64,000 bases of DNA from Mytilus edulis (Eukaryota > Mollusca > Bivalvia > Mytilida > Mytilidae), in contig NC_092347.1 of assembly GCF_963676685.1 (NCBI RefSeq), positions 87,608,592-87,672,591 on the forward strand, given 5' to 3'. Made by a program: the position numbers and the translations under genes. The notes under the pieces were generated by a model that worked only from the letters and a program-made list of their open reading frames with translations, did not search any database and was not told the origin of the DNA. Positions 35,101 through 44,404 of the stretch are shown piece by piece (the first letter of the stretch is position 1; each line of letters begins with the position of its first letter).

Positions 35101-38100
35101 TAAACTTTAAGCATTTCTCAAATGAATTAATGTCCATGAAAAACTAAATTGAATCTCGCTATTAACACATTTAAAGTCTTTGTATAATTCACTTAGTCCA
35201 TTTCTTTATCTTCTCCATGGCAACCATTTTAGCTTTGCGACATGTTTTAGTTGCACAGTCTGAATTGTCATTATCGCTATTCAAACTAACTTCAAGTGGG
35301 TATAGTTTTGTGATCGGACGCGATGTTAGTCCATTTTTGGTCCGTATGACGGCAGATCTTGCTAGTCCGTCTCCTCCTACATTGAGTTTTTCGACAACGG
35401 CTAGTGTCCATTTGATCCTCGGCGAATCTTCATAGATTTGTACCACGTCTCCTATGCTGACCAGCTGTTTATTGTTCCCTGTATTGCGATGATATTCTCG
35501 AAGAGCTGTTAAATACTCATGTTTCCATTTATACCAAAAACTTTGAATAATCTGTGTTTTCATCTTAAACAGTTTATTCGTAGATTTATGTGTCATATCA
35601 TTTTGTGAATGTTCCAATTCCTGATTCGTAGGGTAAGGTAGTGATGTTATTCTACGTCCATAAAGTAAGTGGGACGGGGTGAGCGGTTCATCTAACGGGT
35701 CGGATGATACGTATGTTAAAGGTCTGTCGTTGAGTATAGCTTCAACTTCCGTAACAATGGTTCTTAATAGTTCAATCTGAATCAATGAACGTCCTAATAC
35801 CTTTTTGATACAGTTCTTCGCTAGTCCTATAAGCCTCTCCCAAAACCCACCATACCACGGTGCTCTTTTTGGTATAAACTTCCATGTAGTGCCGAAGTTA
35901 TTTAGTTTTTCTATAACGGATGATGATCTTGTTAATTGCTTTGCAGCTGCAATGAATGTTGTACCGTTGTCTGAAATCATAATTTTTGGTAATGATTTTC
36001 TACTGGCGAATCTTCGAAACGCTAAATTAAATATGAATGTCTCTTCAGATAAATTCATCACTACTTCCAAATGTACAGCACGAGTGTTTGCGCAAGTAAA
36101 TAGACAAATGTATACTTTACTGGTAAGTCCATCTGTGGTTTTAACATTCAAGGCGCCAGTAAAATCTACCCCGGTTACTGTAAACGGGGGTGCTTCTGTT
36201 AGTCGGTCTTTAGGTAAAGGAGGTGGATCTGGAGCCGAATACGGTCGACCAGCAACTTTCTTGCAGATCACGCATTTATGTATAATGCTCTTGATAACTT
36301 GTTGTATCGATGGTATCCAATAGGTTTGGCGTAGTAATGTTACGGTACTCGATAATTCTGAATGAAAATGAGTTACATGTGCGTCCATTATGATAAGTTG
36401 TGTCAATTTGTCCTTTGCGGCCAATTATCTTCTTCTGTGAGCCAATCTGGGCCATGCATCCAAAGTCTGTTGTCTTTGAACTTGTCTATGGTTATCCCTC
36501 TTGACAGTAAATCAGCCGGATTTGACTCACTTGGACAGTATCGCCAAGTCAACTCTTCTGTTAGCTCTGTAATTTCTTTAACGCGGTTTGAAATAAATGG
36601 TTTTAAAGTTTTCTTTGAACTTAACCAGGTCAAAACAATCTGGCTATCACTCCATAAAACTGCACGGGTTATCTGCAAAGTGTTCCTAATGTGTGCTAAA
36701 AGTCTGCTTCCAATTACGGCAGCCATCAATTCTAATCTGGGTATTGTCAGTTGTTTCAGAGGTGCTACTCTGTTCTTTGCCATTATTAAAGAACTTTTTC
36801 CATTTGCGACAATGTACGCGCATGCGCCGTAGGCTTTCATACTAGAGTCCGTGAATACATGTATAACGTTGTCGTTGTTTGTACCTGAACTTTTATCAAA
36901 ATAATGCCGGGGAACAACTGTCTTTGTGGCTTCCTGTATATCCTTTCTGATATTCACCCATTCTGTGATCGTTGAGTCAGGTAGTAATTCATCCCAGTTG
37001 AAGTTTTTCTCCCATATGTTTTGCATTAACATTTTACTGCGGACGGTTATTGGGCTTAATATTCCTAGCGGGTCATAAATCCTTGATGATTGTCTTAGTA
37101 CTTCGCGTTTTGTTATTAGTGCTGATGTATCCAGATTAGGCGTAACAAATCCTAATGTGTCACTGGTTGTATCCCATCGTAATCCTAAGATTTTGATTAG
37201 TTGATCTTTGTCAATAACGTTTTCGGTTCTTGCTAATACTTGTAATAGTTGACTGTTCGAGGCCCATGAGCGCAAATTAAATCCTCCATCTGCAAATAAA
37301 CTACGAACGAGTTTAAAGTGTTTCAACAGTTCTTCTTCTGATTCAAAGCTTGATACAATGTTATCTACATATACATCTTTGGTAAGTTTTTCCGTGAAAT
37401 CAAATGGATGGTTATTCAAGTGCTTTGATAATACGGCGTTCAATATAAATGGCGAGTATGTAGCACCAAATAGTACGGACTTGAATCTGTAGGTTGTTAA
37501 ATCGCTGTTTGGGTCTGTTGGTTTACTCAACCAGAAAAACCTAGTTACGTCCCGGTCCTCAATGTCCAGTCCAACATTTAGAAACGCCTTTTCGATGTCT
37601 GTAGATACTGCATACCTATTCAAGCGGAATCTGAGTAATATGGCGGTGACTTCATTTAATTTAGGCGGTACATTCAGTAAGCAGTCATTCAAGCTAGCAC
37701 TATCTGGTGTCTGTTTGCAACTACAATCATATACGATCCTGATTGGCGTCGTGACTGAATCCTTCTTTACTGGGTGATGTGGTATGTAATGCAGCTTGAT
37801 ATTTTGTTTGATTTCTTCGTTATCAACTCTCTCAATGAACCCTCGCTTTTCCTGCTCATCAATTATTTCTCCGTATTTTAAAAGTAATTTTGGTTCCTTC
37901 CGTAAACGTTTAAATACACTCTCAGTCCTTCTGAAAGCAACCGCTTTGTTTGTTGGTAGCGGTGGATGTTCTGCTTTCCACGGAAGTTTAGCTGTATACC
38001 TGTTGTTATTGTAAGATATTGCTGTTTCTTCGTACATTTTCTGAAATTCGTCGTTTTCAGTATTTGCGGTCTTATCTTCAACTCCAAGCGATTCAATCTC

Positions 38101-41100
38101 CCAGAATTTCTCTAGGTTTAATTCCTCTGTCCTGTGTGATACGATAACATTAAGAATAGAGCTCCTACTTGTGGTACATGTACTTGTCATTGTGGGTCCT
38201 GATAGGAGGTATCCAAGCCTGGATTCAACGGCGGTTGGTCCTTCACCTCTAATAATGTCATCTCCAACTATACTCCAATAATAATCTGCTCCGATTAGTA
38301 TTTCAATTTCGAACATGTCATCGTCCGATACAGGATGTGCTAATTTTAGTCCTCGTAAGTGTCTCATGTTAGTAACTGATTTCACGTGAATTTGTAATGG
38401 CATTGCAATTTCAGGAATAATTAGTACATTTAGTGGTATATTTTCGCCTTCGTCTGTTTGAATATAAACTGTTGCCGATTTCATGTGTCTTACTTGTCTA
38501 TTTTGTTCTCCGAAACCGGAAAGGTGCACTACTTCGTTTCCGCTTGAAACTAAATCCAACTTCTCTGCAAGTGTCTCTGTTATGAAGGACCTCTGCGCAC
38601 CTTCATCTAACAAAATATTGGCTTCTGTACTTTGTATTCTCGAACTAACAGTAGCGACGGCTGTCTTTAACAGTACATTTGTAGTTCTTTGTGTTAGGGA
38701 CGAATGTAATACCGTATTTTCGGTTTCATTGGCTGGCGGGTTGCTCGATTCCTCAGATTTCTCATCTTTACTACATATGCTAGTGTGATGACGTTTGTTA
38801 CAATTTCGGCAGTTACTTTTTGATTTACAATCAGCTAGTTTGTGGTGACCTAGGCAGTTGAAACACAATCGTTCACTCTTGACTATATTCATCCGCGCGT
38901 TAGCGGTTGTGACTTTAGTGCAGTTGACGGGTGTGTGTCCGATTTCGTGACAAAATGCGCATTGCTTTGTGTTTATCTTTTTATCCGAATACGACCTTTG
39001 GTTCTTGTTGAATGATGATTTTGTACGTGATTTTGCGTTGGTCAAGAATGTAGCGGTAGCGAGTGGGCTTACACATTATGACGTTGCTGATAACCTCTTC
39101 TTACAAATTATGACGTTACTGATAACCTCTTCTTACACATTATGACGTTGCTGATAACCTCTTCTTACACATTATGACGTTGCTGATACCCTCTTCTTAC
39201 ACATGATGACGTTGCTGCTAACCTCTTCTTACACATTATGACGTTGCTGATAACCTCTTCTCACACATTATGACGTTGCTGATAACCTCTTCTCACACAT
39301 GATGGTGTTGCTGATAACCTCTTCTTACACATTATGACGTTGCTGATAACCTCTTCTCACACATGATGGTGTTGCTGATAACCTCTTCTTACACATTATG
39401 ACGTTGCTGATAACCTCTCCTCACACATGATGGTGTTGCTGATAACCTCTCCTCTCACATTATGACGTTGCTGATAACCTCTTCTTACACATTATGACGT
39501 TGCTGATAACCTCTCCTCACACATGATGGTGTTGCTGATAACCTCTCCTCTCACATTATGACGTTGCTGATAACCTCTTCTTACACATTATGACGTTACT
39601 GATAACCTCTTCTTATATTATGACGTTGCTGATCTTCTCACACATTGTGACGCTGCTTTTACCCTTTCTTAAATTTCACACGTCTTTTGACGTTGCTGGT
39701 ATTTCTTTTCTTGACAAATTGCAATCTGGATGATGACTTCTCCTTCTTTTACACATTGTGACGTTACTGATAACCTCTTCTCACAAATTGTAACCTTGAT
39801 GATCACTTCGCCTCACACATTGTGACGTTGCTGATACACTCCTCTTACAAATTGTGACGATGCTGATAACCTCTTCTTACACGTTGCACCCTTGATGATA
39901 ATCTCTTCTTAAACATTGCAACCTTGAATGAAATTTGAAAAAAGGAAGGACAGGAGTTTTGAGTAAAAATAAAGGCAGGATGAGACACTTTTCAAAAACA
40001 GGCATAGTAACAAATTATGTAAAAAATAATTAAAAAAACAGGCAGGACCGAATAGAGAGTAAAATAAAAAGGCAGAACAGAGGTTACAATTAAAAATAAC
40101 GCATGACAAAAATTTTCACCCCTTTTATATGTCTTAAAACATTTTTTTATATTGGATTTTTTCGAAACTCTAAGGATTTTCTTATCCCAGGAATAGATTG
40201 CCTTAGCCGATTTTGGCACAACGTTTTGAAATTTTGGGTCCACAGTGCGCTTCAAATTTGTTCTTGTTTGGCTTCATAACTCTTTTGATCTGAGCGTCAC
40301 TAATGAGTCTTTTGTAGACGAAACGCGCGTCTGGCGTGTTAAATTATATTCCTCGTGCCTGTGATAACTATTTACACCACTGGGGCGATGCCACTGCTGG
40401 TGGACGTTTCGTCCCTGAGGGTATTACCAGCCCAGTAGTCAGCACATCGGTGTTGACATGAATATCAATTACATGGCCATTTTTATAAATTTCCTGTTGA
40501 CAAAACTTTGAATTTTTCGAAAAAATAAGCATTTTCTTATATCAAGAATAGATTGCATTAGCCGTATTTGGCACAACTTTTTAGAAATTTGGGGTCCTCC
40601 ATGCTCTTCAATTTTGTACTTGTTTGGCCTCATAGTATTTTGATCTGAGCGTCACTGATGAGTCTCATGTAGACGAAACGCGCGTCTGGCGTATTAAATT
40701 ATTATCCTGGTACCTTTGATAACTGTTCTTAACAGTTAACGATAAAACATGTGTTTTGTGAGTAAATTAAAGTAGAAAAATCAAACCTGCTTAATTTATT
40801 TCTAAAATAAAATGCCTTATTATGTATAATTACTTATTACTGCATTGTAGGAAAAGATTAAAGATAAGCCAGAGCAAAAACCCAGTAATTCCAAGATAAA
40901 ATCCAGTATTCCACCACCTGAAGAAGATGGTATACTTAAGTTAACAATAGAAAACATTATTTATTGAAGTCATGGTGTAAACTCTGTGTCACCTTTAATG
41001 ATCATGAACATTTGTAATATAAACAAAGCAAGGTTATGGTTAATGTTTCGACCCTAGTTGTGAACAAGTCTATATTATATACTTTTACTTTTTAATATTT

Positions 41101-44100
41101 GAAATAAAACCATAGATTTCAAAGTTCTGATAATTTGATAAAACAGAGGGAAGAGAAGAAATTTGACTTCTCATTTGTTTATATGAATAATTATTTTCAG
41201 TCACAACAAACAAGAAAACTCCTGAGAATCCCAGCCCCGTTACTGATCCCAAAAAGGGAGAAATGATCTCAACCTTTATGGCTGATTACAAAGCAAACTG
41301 GAACGTCAAGAAACGAACGTTATGTAAACCAGAGGAGACAAACTACAGGGATGATTCCATAAAGTTTGATGGAACAACCACACAGAATCAGGAATTCAAG
41401 GCATGGACCGTCAGTAAACCAGAGGTTCCCTTGTGGGGCAGGAAACCTGTATACAAACAGCCAATGGAAGGCATGGCATTAAACAGTACATACTCTGTAA
41501 GTTATTAAATACATTACTCATACAATAATTTAAAAAATATATACCTACAACTATTACTCAAATCTTTCATTTTTGAAGGATGTGCATGGAGGAGTGCATT
41601 AATTCCTCTGTTTCTATTTTAATCTTTGGAAGAAGAATTTTCCGTTAATGATGATATTTGTTTTAACTTTCGTTGGTAGTTAGTATTAGGGAAAATCAGG
41701 ACAATACCGGCAAATTGAATATAGTTGAAGCTTCATCTATATTCAATTTAAAGATTCAGGTTAAAGCTTTTGGCCACGGTATATAGTTCTTGGTGGAGTT
41801 GATGTCCAATCAAATTAAAACTTAGTACACATGTTCCCTATGATACGATCTTTCTAATTTTACTACACAATTAGTTGTAATCCCCAATTTCACGGTCCAC
41901 TGAACATAGAAAATTAAAGTGTGAGTAGGGCATTCGTTAGACTGTTATTTAAATTTTTCATATATTTGTATAGTCCGAAAGTATACTGGATATTTTACCG
42001 ATGGAAGCCACCTAGGCATCCGTCATCTTCGCTAGCCAAGGGTTACGATCCACTTCCCTCTTCTCCTGAGTAGATCGTAACCCTTGGCTAGGGAAGATGG
42101 ACATCCGTGTACTATGGACACATCTTGTTATACCATTGCTTGAAAAACAGTTTAATCTAAATTTTGCGCACAATATGCCATATGAGGTTGCTTTTATCAA
42201 ATGATTTTTGTCAGAAGTGGGATGATAAACTATGCAAGTTGTTAAGTTCAAATACTGACCTGGTGTAACCAATCTGCTGATACTAGTTTTATACAAAAAT
42301 GTGCTTTCTCTACTTTTTAAAGATGGACTATGATGATCCTAAAGTGGTAGTAGCTGCAGCTTCCATGAAACCACCACCCAGGGAAGATGACATCATAAAA
42401 GCAAGTGGAGATGGTAAAGCGTTTAAACCATCATCAACATACAATAACACCTTTAAAGAATGGAGGGGAGCACAACCGGCAAAAACATTCCTTGTCAAAA
42501 GTCAATACAATCCTCCAAGAGACAAAATGGAGTTTGAATCAACACATAGGAAATGTTACACAGGTACTCATATTACTTTAATAGAATATACTACTAGTAT
42601 ATAATAGGGTTTCATCTGTATACTGTATCTGTTGTGATTTGTTCTTCCAACAATATTTTGTCACACCTATCTGAGGTACTTCTTTAATAGAAAGACTTCA
42701 TGTTAGGTTCGGTAGTTTGACAGTGATGAGTTGTAAGGTGTGAACATTTTTTCCCAGGTACCTATGTCCTTTATGCAGATACTTTAAATTTTCCGAAATG
42801 CAGAAGGTTTCTTCTAACATTTCATTGGTACTACTGAACAGAAAACAGCTTGACATCTGGTCTGCAGCTTGACACTAACTATATTTATGGCGCAAGTACA
42901 TGTACTTTTGAGACCTGTCAGACACCTGCTTCCTGTTTTCTGGAACTTTAAAAGTAAAAGAGGGAGTATGCTTAGCATGTCAATAATAAAGTATATTTTG
43001 TTAGACATCCGATAAAGGTACGGAGGGGGTTGGTTAAGTTCTTTGATCAAAGTAAGGATGAAGATTGGTTAAGTTTTCTTATTCAGTAAAGGACAAGGAT
43101 TAGTTTAGTCTTCTGATCCAGGTAAGGAGGGGAATTGATTTAGTCCTCTTATTCAGATAAGGAAGAATTGATTTAGTCCTGTTTCAGGTAAGGAGGGGGA
43201 TTGATTTAGTCCTCTGATTCAGATAAGGAGTGGGATTGGTTTAGATCTCTGATCCAGGTAATGAGGGGATTGATTTAGTTCTCTGATCCAGGTAAGGAGG
43301 GGGATTGATTTATTTTTCGGATCCAGGTTTGGAGGGAGATTGATTTATTTCTCTGATCCAGGTTTGGAGGTGGATTGATTTAGATCTCTTATTCAGATAA
43401 GAGGGGGATTGGTTTCGTCCTCGAATTCAGATAAGAAGGGGGATTGATTTATTTCTCTGATCCAGGTAAGGAGGGGGATTGATTTAGATCTCTGATCCAG
43501 GAAAGAAAGGGTTTAATTAAGTTCTCCGATTCAGGAAAGGAGGGGATTGGTTGAGTCCCTTATTTAGGTAAGGAGAGGATCAATTTAGTCTTCTGATTCA
43601 GGTAAGGATGGGGATCAATTTAGTCCTTAGATTCAGGATTTTTTTGGGATTGGTTTAGTCCCCTGATCCATTTAAGCCAAGGGATTCTCTTAGTCCTCTG
43701 ATACAGTAAAGGAGAGGATTTGGTTAATCTAATCCAGGTTAGGATGGGGAATAGTTTAGTCCTATGATTCAGTATTGCAGAGGATTGTTTTGGTCCTCTG
43801 ATTCAGGTAAGGGTGGGGCTTTGTTAAGTCCTTTGATCTAGGTTAAGAGGGTGATTGCTTTACTTTCATGATCCAGGAAAGGAGGGGGATTGGTTTAATC
43901 CTCTGATCTAGGTAAGGAGGGTGATTCGTTAGAAATTTCCTACAGACACAAGTCTTTTGACGAAGACCGCATGTTGTCTGTTAGATATCTATTGGTATTT
44001 AATGTTGTTGGAGAAAATTAAAAAATTGCATAAAGTAGGGTCATGAAGAAAGTTAATATGTTTTAATTAAAAATTTCTGTCAATTTGCAGGACAACTAGC

Positions 44101-44344
44101 ACAAAAAGCAGAAATAATAAGACATTCCTCAGAACACAGACAGCTGAATAAAGATGGCCAATTTTACTTCCAAACCACATACAATGCAACATACAAAGAC
44201 CATCGTCCACAGAGCTGCCCAGGAACAGGCAGAGGAAAAATGCCAGTTACGGTCAAGACTGCATGGCAGGAAGACTTGTCCTCAAAGAAGGAGTTGAATG
44301 AATCACATGATTCCGGGATTGATATGATTGAATGTGAAAATTAA
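14130..44344 (+). CDS. Stabilizer of axonemal microtubules (SAXO/FAM154-like), nine exons
   Basis: SAXO proteins bind and stabilise microtubules of cilia, flagella, basal bodies and centrioles through repeated Mn motifs. Nine exons join in phase: 14130-14179, 15735-15804, 17388-17516, 30678-30812, 31415-31624, 40851-40929, 41201-41496, 42323-42563, 44091-44344. They total 1464 nt, or 487 codons plus TAA, against 474 aa for human SAXO1. Mn-like motifs recur throughout: SVSEYQAVYRKWPF, KSDTTYKMDYAPP, QSMYQLSYLTY, GTTTQNQEFKAW, NSTYSMDY, SSTYNNTFKEW, ESTHRKCY and FQTTYNATYKDH. Several are preceded by KPR- or PME/DKME-like words, as in the family. The start is the first ATG of exon 1, in an AAGGAATGT context downstream of a CRE-bearing region. 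The gene spans 30 kb because introns 3 and 5 are swollen by transposons and minisatellites. Assignment to SAXO1 versus SAXO2 is not possible by eye. Confidence 0.88.
14611..14828. mobile_element. Short TIR element with telomere-like interior
   Basis: Imperfect ~33-bp terminal inverted repeats (AATATTGTGGCCTTCTTTTA on the left, its degenerate inverse on the right, each with GGGTCCC at the inner edge) enclose degenerate CCCTAA/TAACCC words at about 14670-14765. It lies in SAXO intron 1. Confidence 0.6.
15735..15804 (+). CDS. SAXO-like exon 2
   Basis: Acceptor TTTTTTTAG, donor CAGGCG|GTAGGT, 70 nt. Encodes GIPHFEAKNYKSKK and SVSEYQA, the first half of the first Mn-like motif, comparable to LLSEYTENYPF in human SAXO1. 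Confidence 0.8.
15805..17387. repeat. SAXO intron 2 with dispersed bivalve-type repeat
   Basis: Positions 16570-16785 are a copy of the TTGTTGAAGGCTG...GTTGTCTC family, here with the upstream part (CATTTCGGGACCTTTT) also seen at the right edge. At about 17115-17235 ATTTTGATTGGT and its inverse flank about 100 bp, possibly a small MITE. Otherwise nothing. Confidence 0.5.
17388..17516 (+). CDS. SAXO-like exon 3
   Basis: Acceptor TTAAACAG. Encodes VYRKWPFQKPRTSIRPKSN, then KYEVAATMKSDTTYKMDYAP, a textbook Mn motif. The donor is either AAG|GTTACG (17510) or ACG|GTAATA (17516); both keep phase 0, and the latter is closer to consensus. Confidence 0.88.
17517..18547. other. Start of SAXO intron 3, nothing recognised
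   Basis: AT-rich intron sequence without a clear repeat or exon. Confidence 0.5.
19037..19045. repeat. Target-site duplication, left
   Basis: GGACAGATT, identical to 29509-29517, directly abuts the foldback element on both sides. Confidence 0.85.
19371..22895 (-). repeat. Left-arm 328-bp tandem array
   Basis: Monomers begin GATTAGAGACAGTGATCAA at about 19371, 19702, 20031, 20360, 20688, 21016, 21344, 21672, 22000, 22328 and 22670. From 20361 two monomer variants alternate (AAAAAACGG versus AATCAACGG, with linked differences), giving a 656-bp higher-order unit. Each monomer holds a TTCCG run, TAC/CAAATT-type hairpin (TACCAATT...AATTGGTA) and a chance 60-codon frame. Confidence 0.93.
22954..26592. 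other. Core of the foldback element
   Basis: Single-copy-looking AT-rich DNA with no recognisable transposase. A 95-codon frame at 25633-25920 has no family resemblance. TTTTTTCGAGAG-type words occur five times (24205, 24225, 24581, 24602, 24623). The right edge, about 26265-26592, holds a GTGGCGGATCCAGG word, a run of about 18 G, and an inverted fragment of the repeat family tandemly arrayed at 50.9-51.6 kb. Confidence 0.6.
26660..29180 (+). repeat. Right-arm 328-bp tandem array
   Basis: Inverted counterpart of the left array. Monomer junctions (TCTCTAATCATCGTCGGAAC) lie near 26880, 27208, 27535, 27865, 28193, 28521 and 28847. The innermost partial monomer is of the AATCAACGG type (read inverted), as in the left arm. 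Confidence 0.93.
29509..29517. repeat. Target-site duplication, right
   Basis: GGACAGATT, the partner of 19037-19045. Confidence 0.85.
29922..30677. other. End of SAXO intron 3
   Basis: AT-rich. CATTTCAACTAAAATC (about 30002) and a GCTATGTATTCTA...CAAATTA segment (about 30197) recur in diverged form at 60931 and 61094 inside another TIR element, so this may be old transposon DNA. Confidence 0.4.
30678..30812 (+). CDS. SAXO-like exon 4
   Basis: Acceptor TGCTTGCAG, donor AAAGAG|GTAACT, 45 codons in phase 0. A lysine/glutamate-rich linker (REKKEKKKLKENEQ) is followed by TTREKTYRKTTYASDF, a degenerate Mn-like motif. The basic linker could favour microtubule binding (inference). Confidence 0.8.
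31415..31624 (+). CDS. SAXO-like exon 5
   Basis: Acceptor CGTTCTTAG, donor CAAGAG|GTAAGT, 70 codons in phase 0. Encodes KPPDYKFSCQSMYQLSYLTY, a clear Mn motif with its KPP lead-in, then an NMIIPPSMLHSNVD segment of the same type. Confidence 0.85.
31989..32082. repeat. Imperfect ~40-bp hairpin
   Basis: GGAATAGTAAGG at the left pairs with AATTACTATTCC at the right; inside, AACTATTGC pairs with GCAATAGTT around TCTGAGGCGTAGCCGAGG. Related CAATAGTT words recur at 32390-32445. Probably a MITE in SAXO intron 5. Confidence 0.55.
32083..33290. other. SAXO intron 5, nothing recognised
   Basis: AT-rich intron DNA. The CAATAGTT words near 32400 probably belong to the hairpin repeat upstream. Confidence 0.45.
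33300..34883. repeat. 32-bp minisatellite, left block
   Basis: The unit is about CACATTATGACGTTGCTGAT plus AACCTCTTCTTA. Units with TGATGGTGTTGC alternate with TTATGACGTTGC units in runs. About 250 bp of unrelated sequence (33700-33948) interrupts the array. It sits in SAXO intron 5 and resumes beyond the retroelement. Confidence 0.93.
35189..36424 (-). pseudogene. BEL/Pao integrase fragment
   Basis: 411 codons. The zinc-binding HHCC domain is visible (H16, H21, C51, C54), followed by the catalytic core: the first aspartate in TVTGVDFTGAL, the second in MISDNGTTF, the glutamate in PWYGGFWERL. A C-terminal region ends in GLTSRPITKLYPLE, typical for the family. It is out of frame with the upstream pol frame and overlaps its end by 22 bp. 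Its apparent N-terminus (DKLTQLIIMDAH) joins RNase H tail sequence directly, so roughly 150-200 residues normally present between RNase H and integrase are missing. It is therefore part of a broken polyprotein, not an independent gene. Confidence 0.87.
36403..39045 (-). pseudogene. BEL/Pao gag-pol fragment (zinc knuckles, protease, RT, RNase H)
   Basis: 880 codons, open upstream to the minisatellite junction at 39067, so the annotated start is only the first possible codon and the true N-terminus is lost. Three CCHC-type knuckles lie at about residues 29-42, 61-73 and 79-91 (the second with one residue fewer than usual). The aspartic protease is at ILLDEGAQRSFI. The reverse transcriptase has motif A (STDIEKAFL), motif B (FGATYSPFILN) and motif C as YVDN instead of YVDD. 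RNase H has HVFTDSSMKAYG, PRLELMAA, LWSDSQIV and NPADLLSRG. It ends a few residues after WLTEEDNWPQ, at the deletion that shifts the integrase out of frame. Confidence 0.9.
39068..39930. repeat. 32-bp minisatellite, right block
   Basis: Same unit and same higher-order alternation as 33300-34883, becoming degenerate after about 39610 (units with TTGTGACG and TTGCAACC). Confidence 0.9.
40150..40735 (+). repeat. Two copies of a dispersed mussel-type repeat
   Basis: The block GATCTGAGCGTCACT..., ATGAGTCT..., GTAGACGAAACGCGCGTCTG occurs at about 40277-40340 and 40630-40690, each preceded by TTCTTAT...AATAGATTGC and GGCACAAC. AGACG and CGTCT make a small hairpin. I recognise this as a very common mussel repeat; its class is unknown to me. 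Confidence 0.7.
40851..40929 (+). CDS. SAXO-like exon 6
   Basis: Acceptor TGCATTGTAG, donor GAAGATG|GTATAC, 79 nt, phase 0 to 1. Encodes a lysine/proline-rich linker (EKIKDKPEQKPSNSK, IPPPEED) with no Mn motif. Confidence 0.72.
41201..41496 (+). CDS. SAXO-like exon 7
   Basis: Acceptor TTATTTTCAG, donor TACTCT|GTAAGT, 296 nt, phase 1 to 0. Encodes STFMADYKANW, KPEETNYRDDSIKFDGTTT, QNQEFKAW and KQPMEGMALNSTYS, i.e. three Mn-type repeats with their characteristic KP...M/F lead-ins. Confidence 0.92.
41755..42140 (+). repeat. Dispersed bivalve-type repeat with nested 76-bp hairpin MITE
   Basis: GTCCAATCAA...AACTTAGTACACATGTTCCCTATGA...TTTCACGGTCCACTGAACATAGAAAAT is a family also present, split, at 51775 and 54552. 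At 42024-42099 a hairpin (27-bp stem, one mismatch; TAGCCAAGGGTTACGATC and its inverse) is inserted, flanked by GGCATCCGT and GACATCCGT, a 9-bp near-duplication. Confidence 0.7.
42323..42563 (+). CDS. SAXO-like exon 8
   Basis: Acceptor TTTTTAAAG, donor TACACAG|GTACTC, 241 nt, phase 0 to 1. It completes NSTYS|MDY across the junction. It then encodes KAFKPSSTYNNTFKEWRG and PPRDKMEFESTHRKCYTG, two further Mn motifs. Confidence 0.92.
43015..43935 (+). repeat. ~35-bp minisatellite carrying 5' splice-site words
   Basis: About 25 degenerate units of the form GATTCAGGTAAGGAGGGGGA followed by TTGATTTAGTCCTCT. Many units contain CAGGTAAG, the consensus splice donor. It lies in the last intron of SAXO. 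Confidence 0.88.
44091..44344 (+). CDS. SAXO-like exon 9 (terminal)
   Basis: Acceptor CAATTTGCAG. Encodes 83 residues including FYFQTTYNATYKDHRPQSCP, the last Mn-like motif, then an acidic tail ending MIECEN before TAA. Confidence 0.9.
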
Positions 44345-44398
44345 GGAAAACATATATAGATAATTTTATTTTTAAACAAGACACATTAAAAGATTGCA

Positions 44399-44404
44399 AT
44401 AAAT
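44399..44404 (+). terminator. Poly(A) signal of SAXO-like gene
   Basis: AATAAA 55 bp after the stop codon. Confidence 0.6.

Larger units (their letters stand above)
34884..39067 (-). mobile_element. BEL/Pao retrotransposon, truncated and internally deleted
   Basis: A 4.18-kb insert reads, in order on the minus strand, gag C-terminus with zinc knuckles, retropepsin, reverse transcriptase, RNase H and integrase, the BEL/Pao order. The N-terminal gag and both LTRs are absent. A deletion between RNase H and integrase shifts the frame. The insert lies cleanly inside a minisatellite unit: CCTCTT before it and CTTACAC after it together make an intact unit, with CTT possibly duplicated. It is antisense to SAXO. 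The roughly 300 bp after the integrase stop may include a piece of 3' untranslated sequence or LTR. Confidence 0.88.

Noticed and set aside
35217..38788. Long plus-strand frames of 70-172 codons
   Set aside because: They are antisense shadows of the BEL/Pao gag-pol and integrase frames.
33300..39930. CRISPR-like array (regular short repeats)
   Set aside because: The 32-bp units are directly adjacent with no unique spacers, and the setting is a eukaryotic intron; it is a minisatellite.
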